Shown: positions 47,200 through 61,259 of the stretch, in pieces
Layout: every line of letters starts with the position of its first letter
Numbering within the stretch: the first letter of the stretch is position 1
From: Hydractinia symbiolongicarpus
Lineage: Eukaryota; Cnidaria; Hydrozoa; Anthoathecata; Hydractiniidae
Length of the DNA: 64,000 bases
Assembly: GCF_029227915.1 (NCBI RefSeq)
Contig: NC_079884.1
Location: 13,266,001 to 13,330,000, forward strand
Direction of reading: 5' to 3'
The notes under the pieces: model-generated
What the model was told of the DNA's origin: nothing
Seen by the model: only the letters and a program-made list of their open reading frames with translations
Databases searched by the model: none
Program-made: the position numbers and the translations under genes

Positions 47200-50100
47200 A
47201 CTTGTCAGAAACCCATAATGTTGTGTAAAAATTAGTTTGATGTACACGTGTGAATTACGTACATAATCAACTTTATTAATAAATTAAAATACTAAAAAAA
47301 TGTATACTCACCATATAAGGAACGTGTTTTGGGCACTCCAGAAGATTTTAAATAAAAAAGGAACAAATATTTCTATTTCAAACATACCATGACCAACATA
47401 TTAGAATGTATGAAGAACATCACAATCCAATATAAACATGTGAACCATCATAATCATAAGATGTTAATCACAATTTTGTTGTGCATGTTTTTATTGTAAA
47501 GATCATGATAATTTTGGGGTTCATGTGCATCACATGTGATATGTGCTTACAAAGATAGCCATTCTGATTCCAGTACTGTAAGGCACATAGCGGTTCTTTA
47601 TTATAGTGTGTTCATGGGCAAGGGGTCTGTTGCCTATATTTTCTTGTGTGGTAAAGCTGGGACATTCAGGCAGTGATTAAATAGTAGAAAAATAAAATAA
47701 GACAAAAGACATAAGTTCATTATATAAGTAAAAAAAGTGGTGGTAAAGGGCCAATCATGCTACTGTTTCCAATGGATTTTCCACTTAGTTTGACACTTCA
47801 CCTCAATGAAGTAAACTTAAGGAGTCCTTAACTTTCCAAAACTGTAGGACCTGCCCCAATCAAGTGAGTATTTCTTTGTTCTGACTCGAGGCCAGTCACT
47901 TATTATTCACACTGGAGGGTGTGTGCATCCCAGAAAATGCACCAGGACCCAATTGATACATGTTTTTTTTACTTTCGGTGAAATAAAAAAAGGTTATTTT
48001 TTCTAGTGACTGGAGTATTTATTAAGGCTATGACATTGAACCTTGTATCCTCATAATCCTGTACATAATTTGACTTTAATGGAAACAGACTGCTAATAGT
48101 ATATACTACAAACAAACTGTATTGAAAGTTTGTTGGCATAGAGTTCTTGAAGAAGCTATATTTGATACAATTTGGTAGATAAATATGTAGCCAATGAAGT
48201 TACCCTGAGCACCGAACTCAATGTTTCGGCCGTTAGGAGTAACTAGAGTCTATTCAGGAAAGTGCGTTAGCCATCGAAAGAAACCTGCCAATTTGAGAAG
48301 TTGCTACAAAAGTTCTTATGCGGACTTTGCAGCTTATCTGCACCCTGATCAAACTATTTCACCTTTTTATCAAATACGGTACAAGGCGCTCTGCTGTAAT
48401 TTAATTGTCACCTGCTCACTCTCCCTATATATGTGTATAAACAAAATTTATAATGACTCTGTTAAAAGAATATTATGAGCTTGAATGAACTTGAATTCAG
48501 AGGGTTCCCAAGCCTCTTCATAACTCCTCAAATCTCTGCATTTCTCCTTAAATCCCCTCAATTTTTCTTGAAATTTAGTTTTTCTTTTTTAAATCTCCTC
48601 TAAAAAAATTTAACATTTGGTTATTTTTTATATACGCTATATAGTTTTTTATTATTTATTTTGAATCACCACAATTTGTGGTTATTGTGGCCTGCAAACA
48701 TTACTTTTTTTGCAGTGCTTGTATTAGAAAAAAAGTTTTTTAGTTAATAATGTAATGCCAGTTTGTTTGTTCCTTCATTAAAAGTCCTCAAATATTCTCA
48801 AATTTCAGTGGGAACCCTGATTTATCATCTAGATACGAACCAATTATAAGAATTTCTGTTTTTAACTTATTAAGCAGTACATATTTTTGTTTTGTTTTTA
48901 TATATAAAATGATACAAAAATAAGATTTTAAACATAAAAGCAAAAAATGAAAGTTCAAGTACTTTGAACTCCGTACGTATCACAAACCTGCGATATGCGT
49001 GTTAAAACAGCAAGAATTTTCTTATTAATCAATTTTTTTAACTAAAAAAAATGAATAGGGCACCACACTAAAAAATTAAAAGTGCGTAATTGTTAAATGT
49101 CAAGTGGTAGACAGAAAATTATTATAGTTTATTGTATTTTCACATTATAATTAAAAAGAGTATTCAGTGTTTTTTTCTTTAATTCAATTAAAAGGAATGT
49201 TCTGTTATTTGATTTAAATTGATGAATTCCACCATTTTAAAATGACACTTCCAACATGTGTAGAAATAGTCTTTCTGATTAATCTCTATTGTTATTCATT
49301 TTGTCATATTTTTCAATGATCTTTTGAGAATGACAATAATTTAGCCCTCAGAAAAAGTCCCCATTTAATAAATTGATGGTTTATGTCAAGCAGGCTGAAA
49401 GTAAAACTAGAAACATCTTGTGAATAAATATTCTAACATTTATGGTTGATTTTTATTAATTCGATATATTTATTAATTGCAATATTAAGGCCAGGTAAAA
49501 ACAAAACTTTCAGATAACAGGTTTTGCAAAACTCTGTGCTTGAACGCTTTTTATATTCTGTATGCGATCTTGTGTTTGTATGTTCTGTATGCCTTTTTCA
49601 CGGTAGAGAGTAACTTTAGAAGCATATAAGGTTAAATTGAAGAAAAAAATAGATTTTTTTATGACTATTTTGAAGTCAAAGGAGCAAATAATGGATAAAG
49701 TTTATTTTTATTTTGCTTAATACACATTTTATAATACCGTAAAGAATGTTATAAAAGCAGCAAAAATAAATAAACTAGAATAGGCAATCTCATTTTAACA
49801 TGTTTGTGGGTTGGGTCTTTTATAGCATTTTAAAATAAAAGTATTCATAAAACCAACGGTGGAGAGTGAATTGTTCAATGATGTTTGCAGTCTAATTGGT
49901 TAGGCTTTATTCTATTTACATGAATAGAAAGAAATGAATAATTATGTTTTAAGAAAACAGCTGTCATTTCTAAAAAAGTAACCATGGGTAAGAGAGTGAA
50001 CTCTCTCGTTGCTGTTCTTTTATACATGTGTGATTAAAGTTCCTTTCTAAATTATTTTGTGTTTTTGTTGTTAAAACAAAAATTATTTAGTAAGAATTTT

Positions 50101-53100
50101 TAGTTTGCACTATTTCGTTGTAATTTAAAAATTTTGCTTTTGACGACAACTTTACAACCTAAAAAAAGTGCGCTTGTCTATGGTGTTGCTCCTTTAAACC
50201 TGTGTTTTCTTATTTTCTTCCAAAAGCTATACAAAACATTTTGTGTATTTGAATTTTATTTTATGATTACATTCTATATGCAAGTGCTACTGTTTTGTGT
50301 TTTTATTTTTATTTTTGTAACAGCGTATTGTATCAAAAACTTCATATCAGCAGAAGATTTTCTCTGTTAATTGCTAGCAGTATCCTTTTTGAGTCCGATT
50401 ACTATTGGATACGATTAAGTCAGGCTTTTACGTGCTTGAGTTCTTTACTGCAATATTTTTTTGCTATAATATTGTGTAAAGTATAAATATATTTGATACA
50501 AGTTTACGTGATGATGCAAGTTGCAATAATACATTCTGAGTGTAATTTTAATTTTTACATGAGAAACTTTACTGTTTTGTATCCTCAGTGGAGGAGAGTG
50601 CATAATTTATTGTTTTAATAGTAAACATTCTTTTCGATAACAAGGCTGTTACTGTCTTATTATGTTAATGATGAAGACTTTATAAGGTGTTTTATTATTA
50701 TCGTGTTAAGTAGAAAAGTTTCAAGCTTTGCTTTCACGGTAAATTTTATATATACTTTATATATCTTTTTGGTAAGTTTATACTTAAAATCTCGTTGTTG
50801 TTTAAATATCTTTGTCAAATGCAATTCTTGTTTTATTCTTTGCACATTTGTTCTGTTTTTTAATATGCAGAACACTAAAATGTAAAGGCCGCACAAATTT
50901 TTTTAAATATTGTTGTATATAGTTAGATTCTTTAAAGATTTCTGATTTTTTATTTTATAGTCTTTAATTCATTTTGTTAACTTTTAGAAAAACAAACTTT
51001 AGATGCAATTTTAGTTAAAAAAAACTCCATGGTGAAGTGCTTATAAATAAAATATTCTGTTATTGAGGTTTAGCTTTTGTTCTGTTGTAATGCAAATAAT
51101 TTATTTTTGAGTTTTTATAAACTAAACAACTTAGCATAACTCTACCATTATGAATAACGAGGAATAAAAATTATATTTTTTTATAATGTTTTTATGCAAA
51201 GCATCGTTTTGTGAATATTATCTGAAGATCATTATTTTTTAAACAATGGTAAAAGTTTTAAAGGTTCCTTGGGCCGAGTTTCTCCAATCTGCTACTGCCA
51301 TGTTATTTTATATATGATTTGGGATATATACTCTTGTTTTTTTGTGAATACGAATTCAAAGTAGCACTTTTAATCTGCGAAATTGAATTACCATCTTTGT
51401 GAACCATTCTATAATATAAAAAAAGTTAACATTGTCAATCCCATTTTTCATCAATCGTTTGTATCACCTATTTCTATAATGGTTGTGGCAACAAAATAAC
51501 CATTACCAAGGAATCAATGGCAAATAGCCTACAGTATTCCTAGCCCCCAGATGCAAAGTGGGGGCTAGGAATACCTTTCAGTCAGCACATTTTTTCTGAC
51601 TTAAAATTTTTACTTTCTTTTTCATAAGTTTATTTATGATGATTTTGTGATGACAATGTTTAAATCTTTGTAAAAAAGCTTTTGAATCATTTATCATTTA
51701 AAGAATCATTTATCATCGTAACTACATAAAAAGTTTTTTTAAAGTTTGGTAGCAAAACAGCTGTGGAAGGTTTGGTAAAAAAGCTTTTTTAACGTACAAC
51801 AAAATTTGGTGGTGCGAAGACTTATCAAAAAAGACTTATCATTTATATAAAAAGATGTTTAGGCATTGTGAGAATGTTTTTATTCTTGTTTCTTAACTAA
51901 ATACAGTTATGTAAAAACTTTGCAAGGTCTTTTTTGTGCAATATAAAGAAAATTCTGAGCTTTTTAGTACAACATAATCTGTGAAGTCCCTGTCTCAAAA
52001 GCATTAAAATTGGGAAAATATTTGTCTACCAACAAACCCGTTATAAGTGATTGTGCAATTGGTGTATTATTTTTAAAGAAAAATCTGAATTATTTTTAAG
52101 CATTTCAATAGGAAAGAAAAAACCCATATATAAACACCAAACTTTAAGTGAGTGAGTTCACACCTAGTAAGAATATGCTAAGGTTTCAAAGGTGCTAAAA
52201 ATGTTTAAACATGTTTTTCTTTCATTTGATTTTGCAGGGGGTCGATGGATATATCAAATTTCTTTGCCAAAAGTAATAAAGGTGTGAAAAAAAAAAGTTA
52301 CAGTATTGTATTCCCAACACTTGGGGCTAAAATATGCTACCACATTTTTTAATGATTTTATTCCGAACTAAAACAAAACGACATTCAGCATTCAATAACG
52401 CATTTTTTTTTAAGTATGTGCATATTTTAGGCAAGAATGTGTTGAACATGATTTTTATATTTTAGTCCACACTACTTTCGGCACGGGAACTAGCTAATTT
52501 TTTAGCATTTTTTTCTTTATTGCAATAAACGAAAAAAACGGGGGGTAAAATCACAAAAAAAGTGTATACCATAACAAACTGTATTTATTTTTATAGGGTG
52601 TTTTTTTACTTTCATGAAAATAAAGACTTCTTATAAATTTAATATAACATAAGCGCATCCAATCTCAGCTAAGATTTAGACATTGTTGAGCTAAAAGAAG
52701 TAACGAAATCCTTCATCTGAGCTGTAATTTTGCACTAGGGAACAAACATAATAATGTAAGTTCCAGCAATACTCCAAGTTGTAGAAGTAAATCTATGTAC
52801 AAATAAGTTGTTGAACTTTATAACTATTTGCGGCTCAAGCAAATCGTTAAATTAAGAAAAAAAGTTGAATAGCCACTTTAACTGTAGCCAAAATTTTAAA
52901 TATTAACTAGCCTTGCAATTTTTTGTTGTGTTTCACAGAACAATTATGTTACATTACACCAAAACGTTTAAATGGAACAAACAAGCATTAATACTATTAA
53001 GGATTTATATAACAAATATAGCTCATGTTAGATGGGGTTTACATAAGAGTTTCACTTTTTAAAAGTTAATTTAAATCTCTTTGGTTTAGAAGTTTTAAAT

Positions 53101-54750
53101 TACTACATGATGTTCTCCAATGTTTGACAAAAAATTTTAAATACAGACAAAAACGTCAAATAACCAAGGCTCTGCACCAAGCTGAAAAATCACTACTTTT
53201 GCACACACACAGACCAGGTGGACAGCGTTTAAAATTTTCTAGTATAGCCACACAATGGAATAATCCACATCAGGCCCTCAAATGCTCAAAAACTTGTGCA
53301 AGGTGATCATGCTGATGTCAGCTACAATTAGCACATTTCAAGAATTGGGATTTCACTAAATAATCTAAGATCCTAAGTGGTAATTCCACTCTGAACATTG
53401 ACTAGTTTAAAATGTGTCTGATACAGAAATAGCCTATGCACTTACTTGTGGCAACAAACTTTAAAAGCAGCTGTCTTATTTTAACCTAGATTGTGGAAGT
53501 GAAACTCACTTTGCTATTGTTGACGGAAGTTAAATTTCACTGTGGCTGTAAAGACCTTGTATGAACGAACAAAAGTGAAATTCAGGTGCAGTGATGAACC
53601 TTCAATGCACTGCACCATGTTTCTATTGACTTTAAGCAAAGCAAAACTTCATGTAAATGCCACTTTATCACTAGTATAGTTGAATTTAAAGGCACCGCTT
53701 TCAAGTTTTAATTTATGATTTGAAAAAACATGTTTCATTTGGTATTTTGTCTTAATGTGAGAGTGAACATTTCTTGAAATACCTGCGTGAATATGAGCTA
53801 AATGTAATTTTTGTACACATAAGGGCAAAGATAAAAATAAAGCAAGAAGAATTATTTGTTTTTTCTGGATGATATCTGAAGTAGTTACCTAAGTTGTAAG
53901 CAAAGATAAAAGCAATTTGGCGACTTTTAACTCAATCATTAAAAACAGTTTACACCAACTTGTGGTTAAATCGATATAGTAGAGGCTAAAGATAAGCTTA
54001 ATTAATGTCATATGTTTCTGTCTGTGGTTAAATTAAATATATTTATTTATATATTTTGCGTGACAGACAGACGGGTGTTATAATATAACAAGATAACACA
54101 AATTTATGTTCCCATATTGCAAAAAAAAATTACGAGTATAGTTGAACAGGTAAAGTGGTATTATGTACATTGGATAAAAATGAAATCTAGACGTACTTCC
54201 CCGAACAAGAATTTTGAGAATTACTAGTCCTCTAAATTTAAAAGCGTTTTATTTGCCAGATTAAATCACTTGTAGGATGAGGGAGATTAAATTGTCATAT
54301 GTCCTTACAGTACACAATTCTTGTGACACAAGGATTTTTCTGTCAAAATCTGTGGACTGACTAACACATTTAATCCATGAATATTCTATTTAGTAATGTT
54401 CCTGTTAGTAAGTACTTATGTTTTTCCCCAATCTCTTAAATATTTAACTAGTTATCGGTTGATACTACCAATAATTTCAGCTTTGTGTTTTTTATAGGGG
54501 TAAAAATTTAAGGACCCCCACCCCTCCCTTGCTAGTCAAGTTGTAGTCAAATTATTATGTGTCAACAATATGTCTGCCAATATTAATTTTTCAGAATTTT
54601 AGGTTCTGTAACAAATGTGCTATTTTGTCTCAAAGTTTGTCAAGCCAAAAAAACATTAATTTTTTGTGACAAAATAATCTACTTACAACTGGACAGTTAA
54701 TTACATACATGGTATTAACAAAAAATGTTTTTGAATATTTTGGTGTTTTT
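47200..54750. other. Long AT-rich intergenic region
   Basis: About 7.5 kb with no exon, tRNA or named transposon that I can support. Short open frames (for example 48221, 50134, 50660 and 53124) have low-complexity or hydrophobic AT-driven translations. The one clear structure is the perfect hairpin at 51534-51574. Confidence 0.5.
51534..51574. repeat. Perfect 16-bp inverted repeat, 9-base loop
   Basis: GTATTCCTAGCCCCCA and its exact complement TGGGGGCTAGGAATAC are separated by GATGCAAAG. The GC-rich stem stands out in AT-rich surroundings. Confidence 0.9.
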
Positions 54751-54756
54751 TTTTAG

Positions 54757-54825
54757 GCAAAATCGTATAATGATGGAAGAGTGATCCTACTGTATTTGGC
54801 TTTTGTTTGGTAACTTGAAGTTGAT
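54757..54825 (+). other. 5'UTR of the ankyrin gene, preceded by a splice acceptor
   Basis: A strong TTTTTTTTTAG acceptor ends at 54756, 69 bases before the ATG. Either an upstream non-coding exon is spliced here or the site takes a spliced leader, as known in several hydrozoans. Confidence 0.4.
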
Positions 54826-57800
54826 ATGGAAACAGCCCTTGAAACAGCCCTTGTAAATGAATCTGTCACAACAAATGCAGATGTTACTGAATCAAAGGCT
54901 ACTAAAACTTCTGTTACAGATGTAAAAGTTGAATCAGATTCTAGTGAGGACAAGGTCAAAACTAACATGGTATTAGATTCAGTATCTCCTGATGAAAATG
55001 AAGTTAGCCAAACAGAAGGGTCATTGAATATAATCAATTCAAAAAAAAGTTTCTCAGATTTGAACGACTCAATGAATGGAAAAGGTAAGGAAAACAAGGA
55101 CATCGAGAATGTGAAAGAGGAAGAAATAGATATCATGACAGTAGAAAAAACACCCAAATTAAAACGAAAGATCATTCGAAAAAGTTGGAGTAAAGAGGAA
55201 GCGTCACCGCAAACCCCTTTAAAAAAAAGTAAAGGTGGATTACGAGCAGATTGCCCAACATTCTGCAGGGTAGGTTGCACAAATACTCATCATGAACTCT
55301 TAATTTATGCACGCAGGATGATTGAAAATGACTCCTCAACAACTATGGTGTTTTTAGAACGTGTAACAGAACATTATGATGGTTCTATAGACACAATGAA
55401 ACCTGGTGATATCATCTTTGACCCATGGAAGGATACTAGATATCCATTACTTCATTATTTGGCTTTAATGGGAAAATGTGCAGGTTCATTTGCATTAGCA
55501 GATGCTGGCCATGACCCGATAACTGTTGTGGCTGAGAATGGTGACACAGTACTCCATACTATGGTTCGAGAAATGTATAATTTCAACTGTACACATGGGC
55601 ATATGGATATCTTACTTAAAAAATTTAAATTGTTGTTACGTGAATTTAAAGGCTGCATGTTTGTAGTAAATTACGAAAGAGATACTCCCTTACATGTTTG
55701 CGCACAAATGATTTTAAATACAGTTAAATTGCTTTCTGCGACTGGCCGCAGCAAACCGCCATTTCGATTGTATCAGTTTTTGAAAAATATGATGACTGCT
55801 TGTTTAGAAATAATAAGTGAAGAAGATAGTGAAAAACTTAATATGCAAAATATTTGTGGCTTTACGGTGGCCCATTACATTGCACAGGATCGTGCATCTA
55901 GCTATTTATTGGATATAATTAAAGAGAAAGGTGCAAATTTTGATCTACAAACCGTTGACAAAAAAACAGTTACAGAGCTACAAGAAAGTGCCCCTCCTGC
56001 TCCTTCTGATGATATCTTAGAGCTAGCTGTCTTTTCTGCTAAAGGCAATAAATACAAAACTAGTGCTTCGAAAAAGCCAAAATATAGTCCAGTCATATAC
56101 TCAGCTGATAGAGGGAGTCCTTTAAAAAAACGACAAATTAAACCACCATCTAAATTCAGCGAACAAGATCATTTTTCACCTGACCCAAAAAGACCAAGAA
56201 TAAAAGTGACAAAAACAAAAAGTGAAAGAAGGGCAAGTGTTAAAAAAGCAGAACGTGAAGAAGAAAATGATATTCCTACTAATAGGTTAATCGTTAAACT
56301 TCCAATAAGTAAGAACCAAAGCAAGCAAGTGACTATGGGAGTGCAAAATTTAAAAGCCGAACATAAAAGTAACGTTAATACTTTGCCAGAAGAATCCAAG
56401 TTAATTATAAATACAGGTATTAATAAAGAAAACTTTGTAGCAGCCGATAATAAATTAGTGACTGAATCACCCCTAGCTATTCTGTCTGAAAAAATGAAGG
56501 GAAATAAGAAAGCCTCAGACAACGACATTGTCCCCTCCATGGTGGATACGAAAAAAACAATACCCTCTTCAGATGTTAAACAAACTGTTAAACATATTCT
56601 CCCACACCAAATAAAGCTTCCTCCTGCAATAAAGGCTCAACCTTTTACCACGCAGTTTTTACCACAAACAACCAACTCTTCAGTTATATACAATTTAGCA
56701 CAGAAAACACAGCTACAGATCACATCGCCAACAAGTTTTGCTCCGGCTTCCCAGTCCTTGCCTGGTTCAAAACCTGATTCCCCAGTAATTAAGAATGTAC
56801 ATAGCTTGAAAGGTACCAGTGCTACTGCTACTAGGAATGAACCCTTTTTCGTATACAATCAGAGTCAGCAAGTATTATCATCAAATTTGACAACACCTAC
56901 TCAAACTTTTCAACAAAGAAATCTTCTAACTTCACCACAAGGCATATCTCCAATGTTAAGGAATATTCGTCCAACTTTACCAAGTAATATTCAAAATTTA
57001 CAGCAACCGCTTATATTTAAAACGGCTGATGGTAAAGTTATGTCCATTAATTTGATGCAAGTAAACAATGGTGGTGCTAACAATGTAAAACCTTCACTGA
57101 CACTAAACCCAAACATCCCACATCAAACATTTCAGCAAATGAATTCATCAAATTTCGGCAGACCTCATAACGTCAGATACGTGTTCAACCCTGGCCCTTC
57201 CAATCACCCGCAAGTCAGAATGAGAAATGCATCCAATATGCTGCGACATGCTTACAACAACCGACCGCAAAACTCCCCCGTGTATCCGTACCCAATGATG
57301 ATGAATTCGCCTTCTATGGTGGCAGTTACTAGCAATAACGTTAATATATCTCAGCAGACATATAATCCATATATAAACTCTTTTCCTCCAAGACCTTTGA
57401 TTTCACAACCGCTCAATAATCAATTTATTTGTCCACCAGAACTTCGAAATGTTTCAAAAGCTGATGAGAAAAAGTTTAAAAGTTTGGAAGCTAGCATCAA
57501 AAACTTGCATAATTCGGTTTCCATAGGTTTTAAACCACCTATAATCACTTCGTTAGCATGTAAAGTAGAGAGTGCACCACCAGTGATTATACTAGACAAT
57601 GATGATGTTGAGATTCGTGATTCTAAATATTCAAATTCAAAGATGAAAAGTCCCGTTAGTTCGGACAAGGTGTCATCAACATCAAATATCGATCCAGATA
57701 ACATGGGTAAGCATTATTATTATTTTTTTTATATACTCATTGATACAACCCTACTTATTCGACAGAAAAAAGATTATTGACTACTCAGGTGAAACATATT

Positions 57801-60058
57801 TACTAAGCGATTTTTAAAACCTGACCATTTTGCTTAGGTATGTATCAATTTTCCAGTTATCTTTGCATACTAGTTGTTCTGTTGTCTGTAGTAAATTACA
57901 TCAAGAGTCTAAACCTGTACAAAAAACAACAATTTAGCGTTAGAATAATGATTTAGTTTTTCAGAAGGAAAACTGTAGTCACTTATCTTTGTTTATTTTT
58001 GGAAACATTTGCTATATCATTTCTAACAGAATTTTGGCAGACAAATATTGGTGCATGTTGTGTGTTTTGTTTCACAAACCAGCTTATCATAAACAACGAA
58101 TAACATGCTAGTGGCATCATTTATGTCAAAATTTTGATTTGTAATTTTTAATATTTAAGTAATTCTTTAATATTTAAGTAATTATTCAGGTTGTCAAGAA
58201 TAGCATGAATTTTTTAAATTGTTGTCAGTTCCTCTGAAATGTCACGAAAATGTCGGAAATTATGGACTACCTATAAAATTACTTCTATTTTTGAAAATGC
58301 TATTAAGGTTTGAATTTCAGAGATACCATTAAAGAATTGGTATTAATTTTTTTTACAGCCTCTGTTTTATTAATATGCTTTTATTAAATTTACATTTTGG
58401 GGGTAATTGACAGCTATATTAGAACACATGACGGACCCAAAAAACTTGAAAAATGAAAAAAATGTCAGGGTTTTTTCGTCAAAAAATGTTAGAAATATTT
58501 AAATAAAAAAATTAGGAGTTCATATTAACGTTTTTACTACAGAGCGAATAAAGTAATATTAAGTAGATATACGGCTTTTTTTCTAGCCTTCTTATTATGT
58601 GTTTTTGTGATTTGCAATATTTTTTTGAGTAAACAGTGGTAATTTCAGTAGTAATTTCAAAATGTTGACTCCATTGTTTAATTGTAATACCTATTGTCTC
58701 CAAACTGGGGCGGTTCCTTTTAAGTTTTCAGTACACATGAGACCTCTTTACGCTTTAGTTATGGTGATAAAGAACTATTTACAAGAGAAGGGTTCCATCA
58801 GTGATTTCATGAAGTACTCGCAAGAGAAGAAAGATTCGTTGTTACAGAACCTACAAGAGGAACGTCAACGCATTGGCGGTATGTGAAATCTTTTTGGAGG
58901 TTTAACAAAAGTGTAAGCACGTGATAAAATTGTGGAACTGGTACGGAGTTTGCTGTTCACAAAGTAGCTAAAGGGAACTTTTTACTAGGATTTAAGTTTT
59001 GAAGTTTGCCAATGCAAACAAAGCGAACTTTGTGACTGGCACTTCTCCACAAAAAAATTTTTCTGAGCTTCAAGGTAATGCCGGATTGAATCTGCAAAGA
59101 TTTTGATTTTGTTGCTTTTAAATTCAAAATTGCACGAAAGAAAGATGGTTCTTTTTATTTCACAAATATGAAAAAAAGGAATTTGATGATTGTGAGACGT
59201 TTTGTATGCGGTAATAAACTTAAAGTTTCAAGACGCGAATGTTAAATGCTAAAATAAAAATTATTTTTCCGACCTTAGCAGAAGCGTTCGAAAATCTTTT
59301 GTAAAAAAACTTTTTTTCTGAAATCTTGTTACTTAATGTATGCTGTGCACTAAATTATTTTGGGTTTTTTATTTGAACATTTCTGTGTACTTTTCGCAGA
59401 TTGACCCAAAACTTTACAACAAAATCTTGAAAAAGCCACATAAATTTTTAAATTTGTCTAGTATCGTGATTATAGAGAAGAAGTAGGATATTTCGTGTAT
59501 TCGTAGCCTAGAGTAGGGATTTACAATACGGGGTGCCAAATCGGTAAAAATATCGCATTTGCTATTTTATATTTCACGCGCCCTTTCGCACAACTCTGTC
59601 CTCAGAGAAAATATACACACTAGTTGTTAGCTCGTAGAAAAATACACAGCTTCGCCTATTGTTTATATTCTGTTTCCTAAAATTAACGCTTCTCACATCT
59701 TTAGCATCTCAATTTCGTGCAATTGTAACACAAAATAGCGGCCCGGCAACTATTTTGAACACACAGAAGATCGGTATTATCGATATAGAAACAACCTATC
59801 CTGATTATTTTAGATGTTAACAAAGAAATTATTAATCGAGAAAACGAGTTGGCATCTACACGAGAAAATATCGTTGAAAAGGAAATGGAGATCGCGCAAC
59901 TTCGCTTAAAAGTTTCCAACATGATTAATAACCTCCAACCGTTACGCACGAAGCGAAACGAACTTGTCGATTCGTGTTCTTCGATAGAGAAGCGAATAAA
60001 AGCCGTGGACGAACGGACGGAGTTATTTCAGTCTTTCGCCATTGAAAAAACCTCGTAG
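54826..60058 (+). CDS. Ankyrin-repeat and coiled-coil protein, likely nuclear, function unknown
   Basis: Three coding exons join in phase: 54826-57706 (donor G|GTAAGC), 58732-58878 (acceptor TTTTCAG, donor G|GTATGT) and 59814-60058 (acceptor ATTATTTTAG), ending TAG. Product 1090 residues. Residues 1-140 are acidic and Ser/Thr-rich, then basic (KLKRKIIRKSW; TPLKKSKGG), like a nuclear-localisation region. Residues about 205-385 hold divergent ankyrin-type repeats (RYPLLHYLALMG, NGDTVLHTMV, RDTPLHVCAQM, GFTVAHYIAQ). Residues about 410-500 are basic with KKRQIKPPSKF and DPKRPRIKV. Residues 500-930 are a Gln/Asn/Pro/Ser-rich disordered region resembling transcription co-regulators. The last two exons form a charged coiled coil (EKKDSLLQNLQEERQRI; ENIVEKEMEIAQLRLKV). 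Family not recognised. The intron-retaining extension of the first exon to 57780 is not coding. Confidence 0.85.
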
Positions 60059-60381
60059 GGTTTTGTTTTTTTTGGTATACATTTATTTTTGTTCACGTAA
60101 CACTTTCGTAACACTTTCTTTATAGTTCATTTGAAGAATTCTCTTTCATCAAAAAAATACGTTATCATAATGGTGTAAAGTATGGCGTTAACGCCCATAG
60201 CGAGTGACGTATATCAATGCCGCCCACAGTATATATATGTTTTCTTCAGTACCATTTTTGTATACATTTTCTTTTTTCTTTTCTTTTTTTTATTTAAATA
60301 CTACCTGTCACTCCCGATTCTTGTATATTTTATTTGCTATAACAGAGTTGTATAGACTTATTAAAAGAACTGAAAAACGTA

Positions 60382-60387
60382 AAATAA
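60382..60387 (+). terminator. Candidate poly(A) signal of the ankyrin gene
   Basis: AATAAA about 325 bases after the stop codon, with a T-rich stretch following near 60410. Confidence 0.3.
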
Positions 60388-60454
60388 ACTTGTATATTAT
60401 ATATCATACTATTTTTTTTTTGGATGCGCAAGAAACCAAAATCACTCGTCACCA

Positions 60455-60545
60455 AGGATAGTCTCTTCAGTTCCTAACGGTACTGCTATCAATGAGACGG
60501 GGGTCCTTGTGTATTTAGAACATAACAGTTTGTCATGCAAAGATG
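60455..60545 (-). mobile_element. SINE family A tail fragment
   Basis: GGATAGTCTCTTCAGTTCCT, then GGTACTGCTATCAATGAGA and a GGGGGTCC word match the tail part of the SINE at 35527-35600 (GAATAGCCTCTTCAGCTCCT ... GGGGGGTCC) in the same orientation. Confidence 0.55.
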
Positions 60546-61259
60546 ACAAATGTCGTCTAGGAATGTCCTAGGTTGTCCTGGAATGTAAAAGTCCCAAACG
60601 AAAGAAATTATAAGTTCCTGTGGTCCGTTATTTAAGAACCGGATAATTGCGGTCGACCCAACACACGCAATAATTTATAAGATCGCTAAAGGTAACAATG
60701 AAATATTCATGTAAAGCAAATAGCTGTTTTAAATTGTGTTCCAGTCCCTCTTTCTTCTTCATCATCTTTCACTGCCATCATCTTTCACTGCCTATCAACG
60801 AAATTTGATAAAATTTTACTTTTTCATTTTTTTTTAAGTTAGCTGGTATTAATATACCTCAATAAGAATTCATTTTATATACAATTAAAACGTTACAAAT
60901 TTATAAAATTCAAGAGATACAAAAAATCCTAATTTACATATATATATATTATATAGATAGATATGTGCAAAAGTATATACGTGATACAGCGACGAATCAT
61001 ATCTGCTAAGAACAAAAGGTGTAATGCCAAATCTCAGGCGATTGTGAACTAGAAAAAAAATTACTTCGAAGTGATATTTTTAAGTGTAGCTTTTTCTTGT
61101 AAATGCCGTCTTCTTTAATTAATAGAAAAATATCATAATAAATATTCTAGTTAATTCTTGGCATTGCCGAATTACATAAAATAAAAAACAGTTATTTAAT
61201 TCGTTTTTAACAAAGTTTGCTAGAAAGGTCCAAGTATGGAAGAGGGTGATAATTAATGG

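Noticed and set aside
48221-48478. 85-residue plus-strand frame
   Set aside because: The first 50 residues look mildly protein-like but no splice sites, partner exons or family could be found.
54753-55280. 175-residue minus-strand frame
   Set aside because: It is the shadow of the first coding exon of the ankyrin gene.
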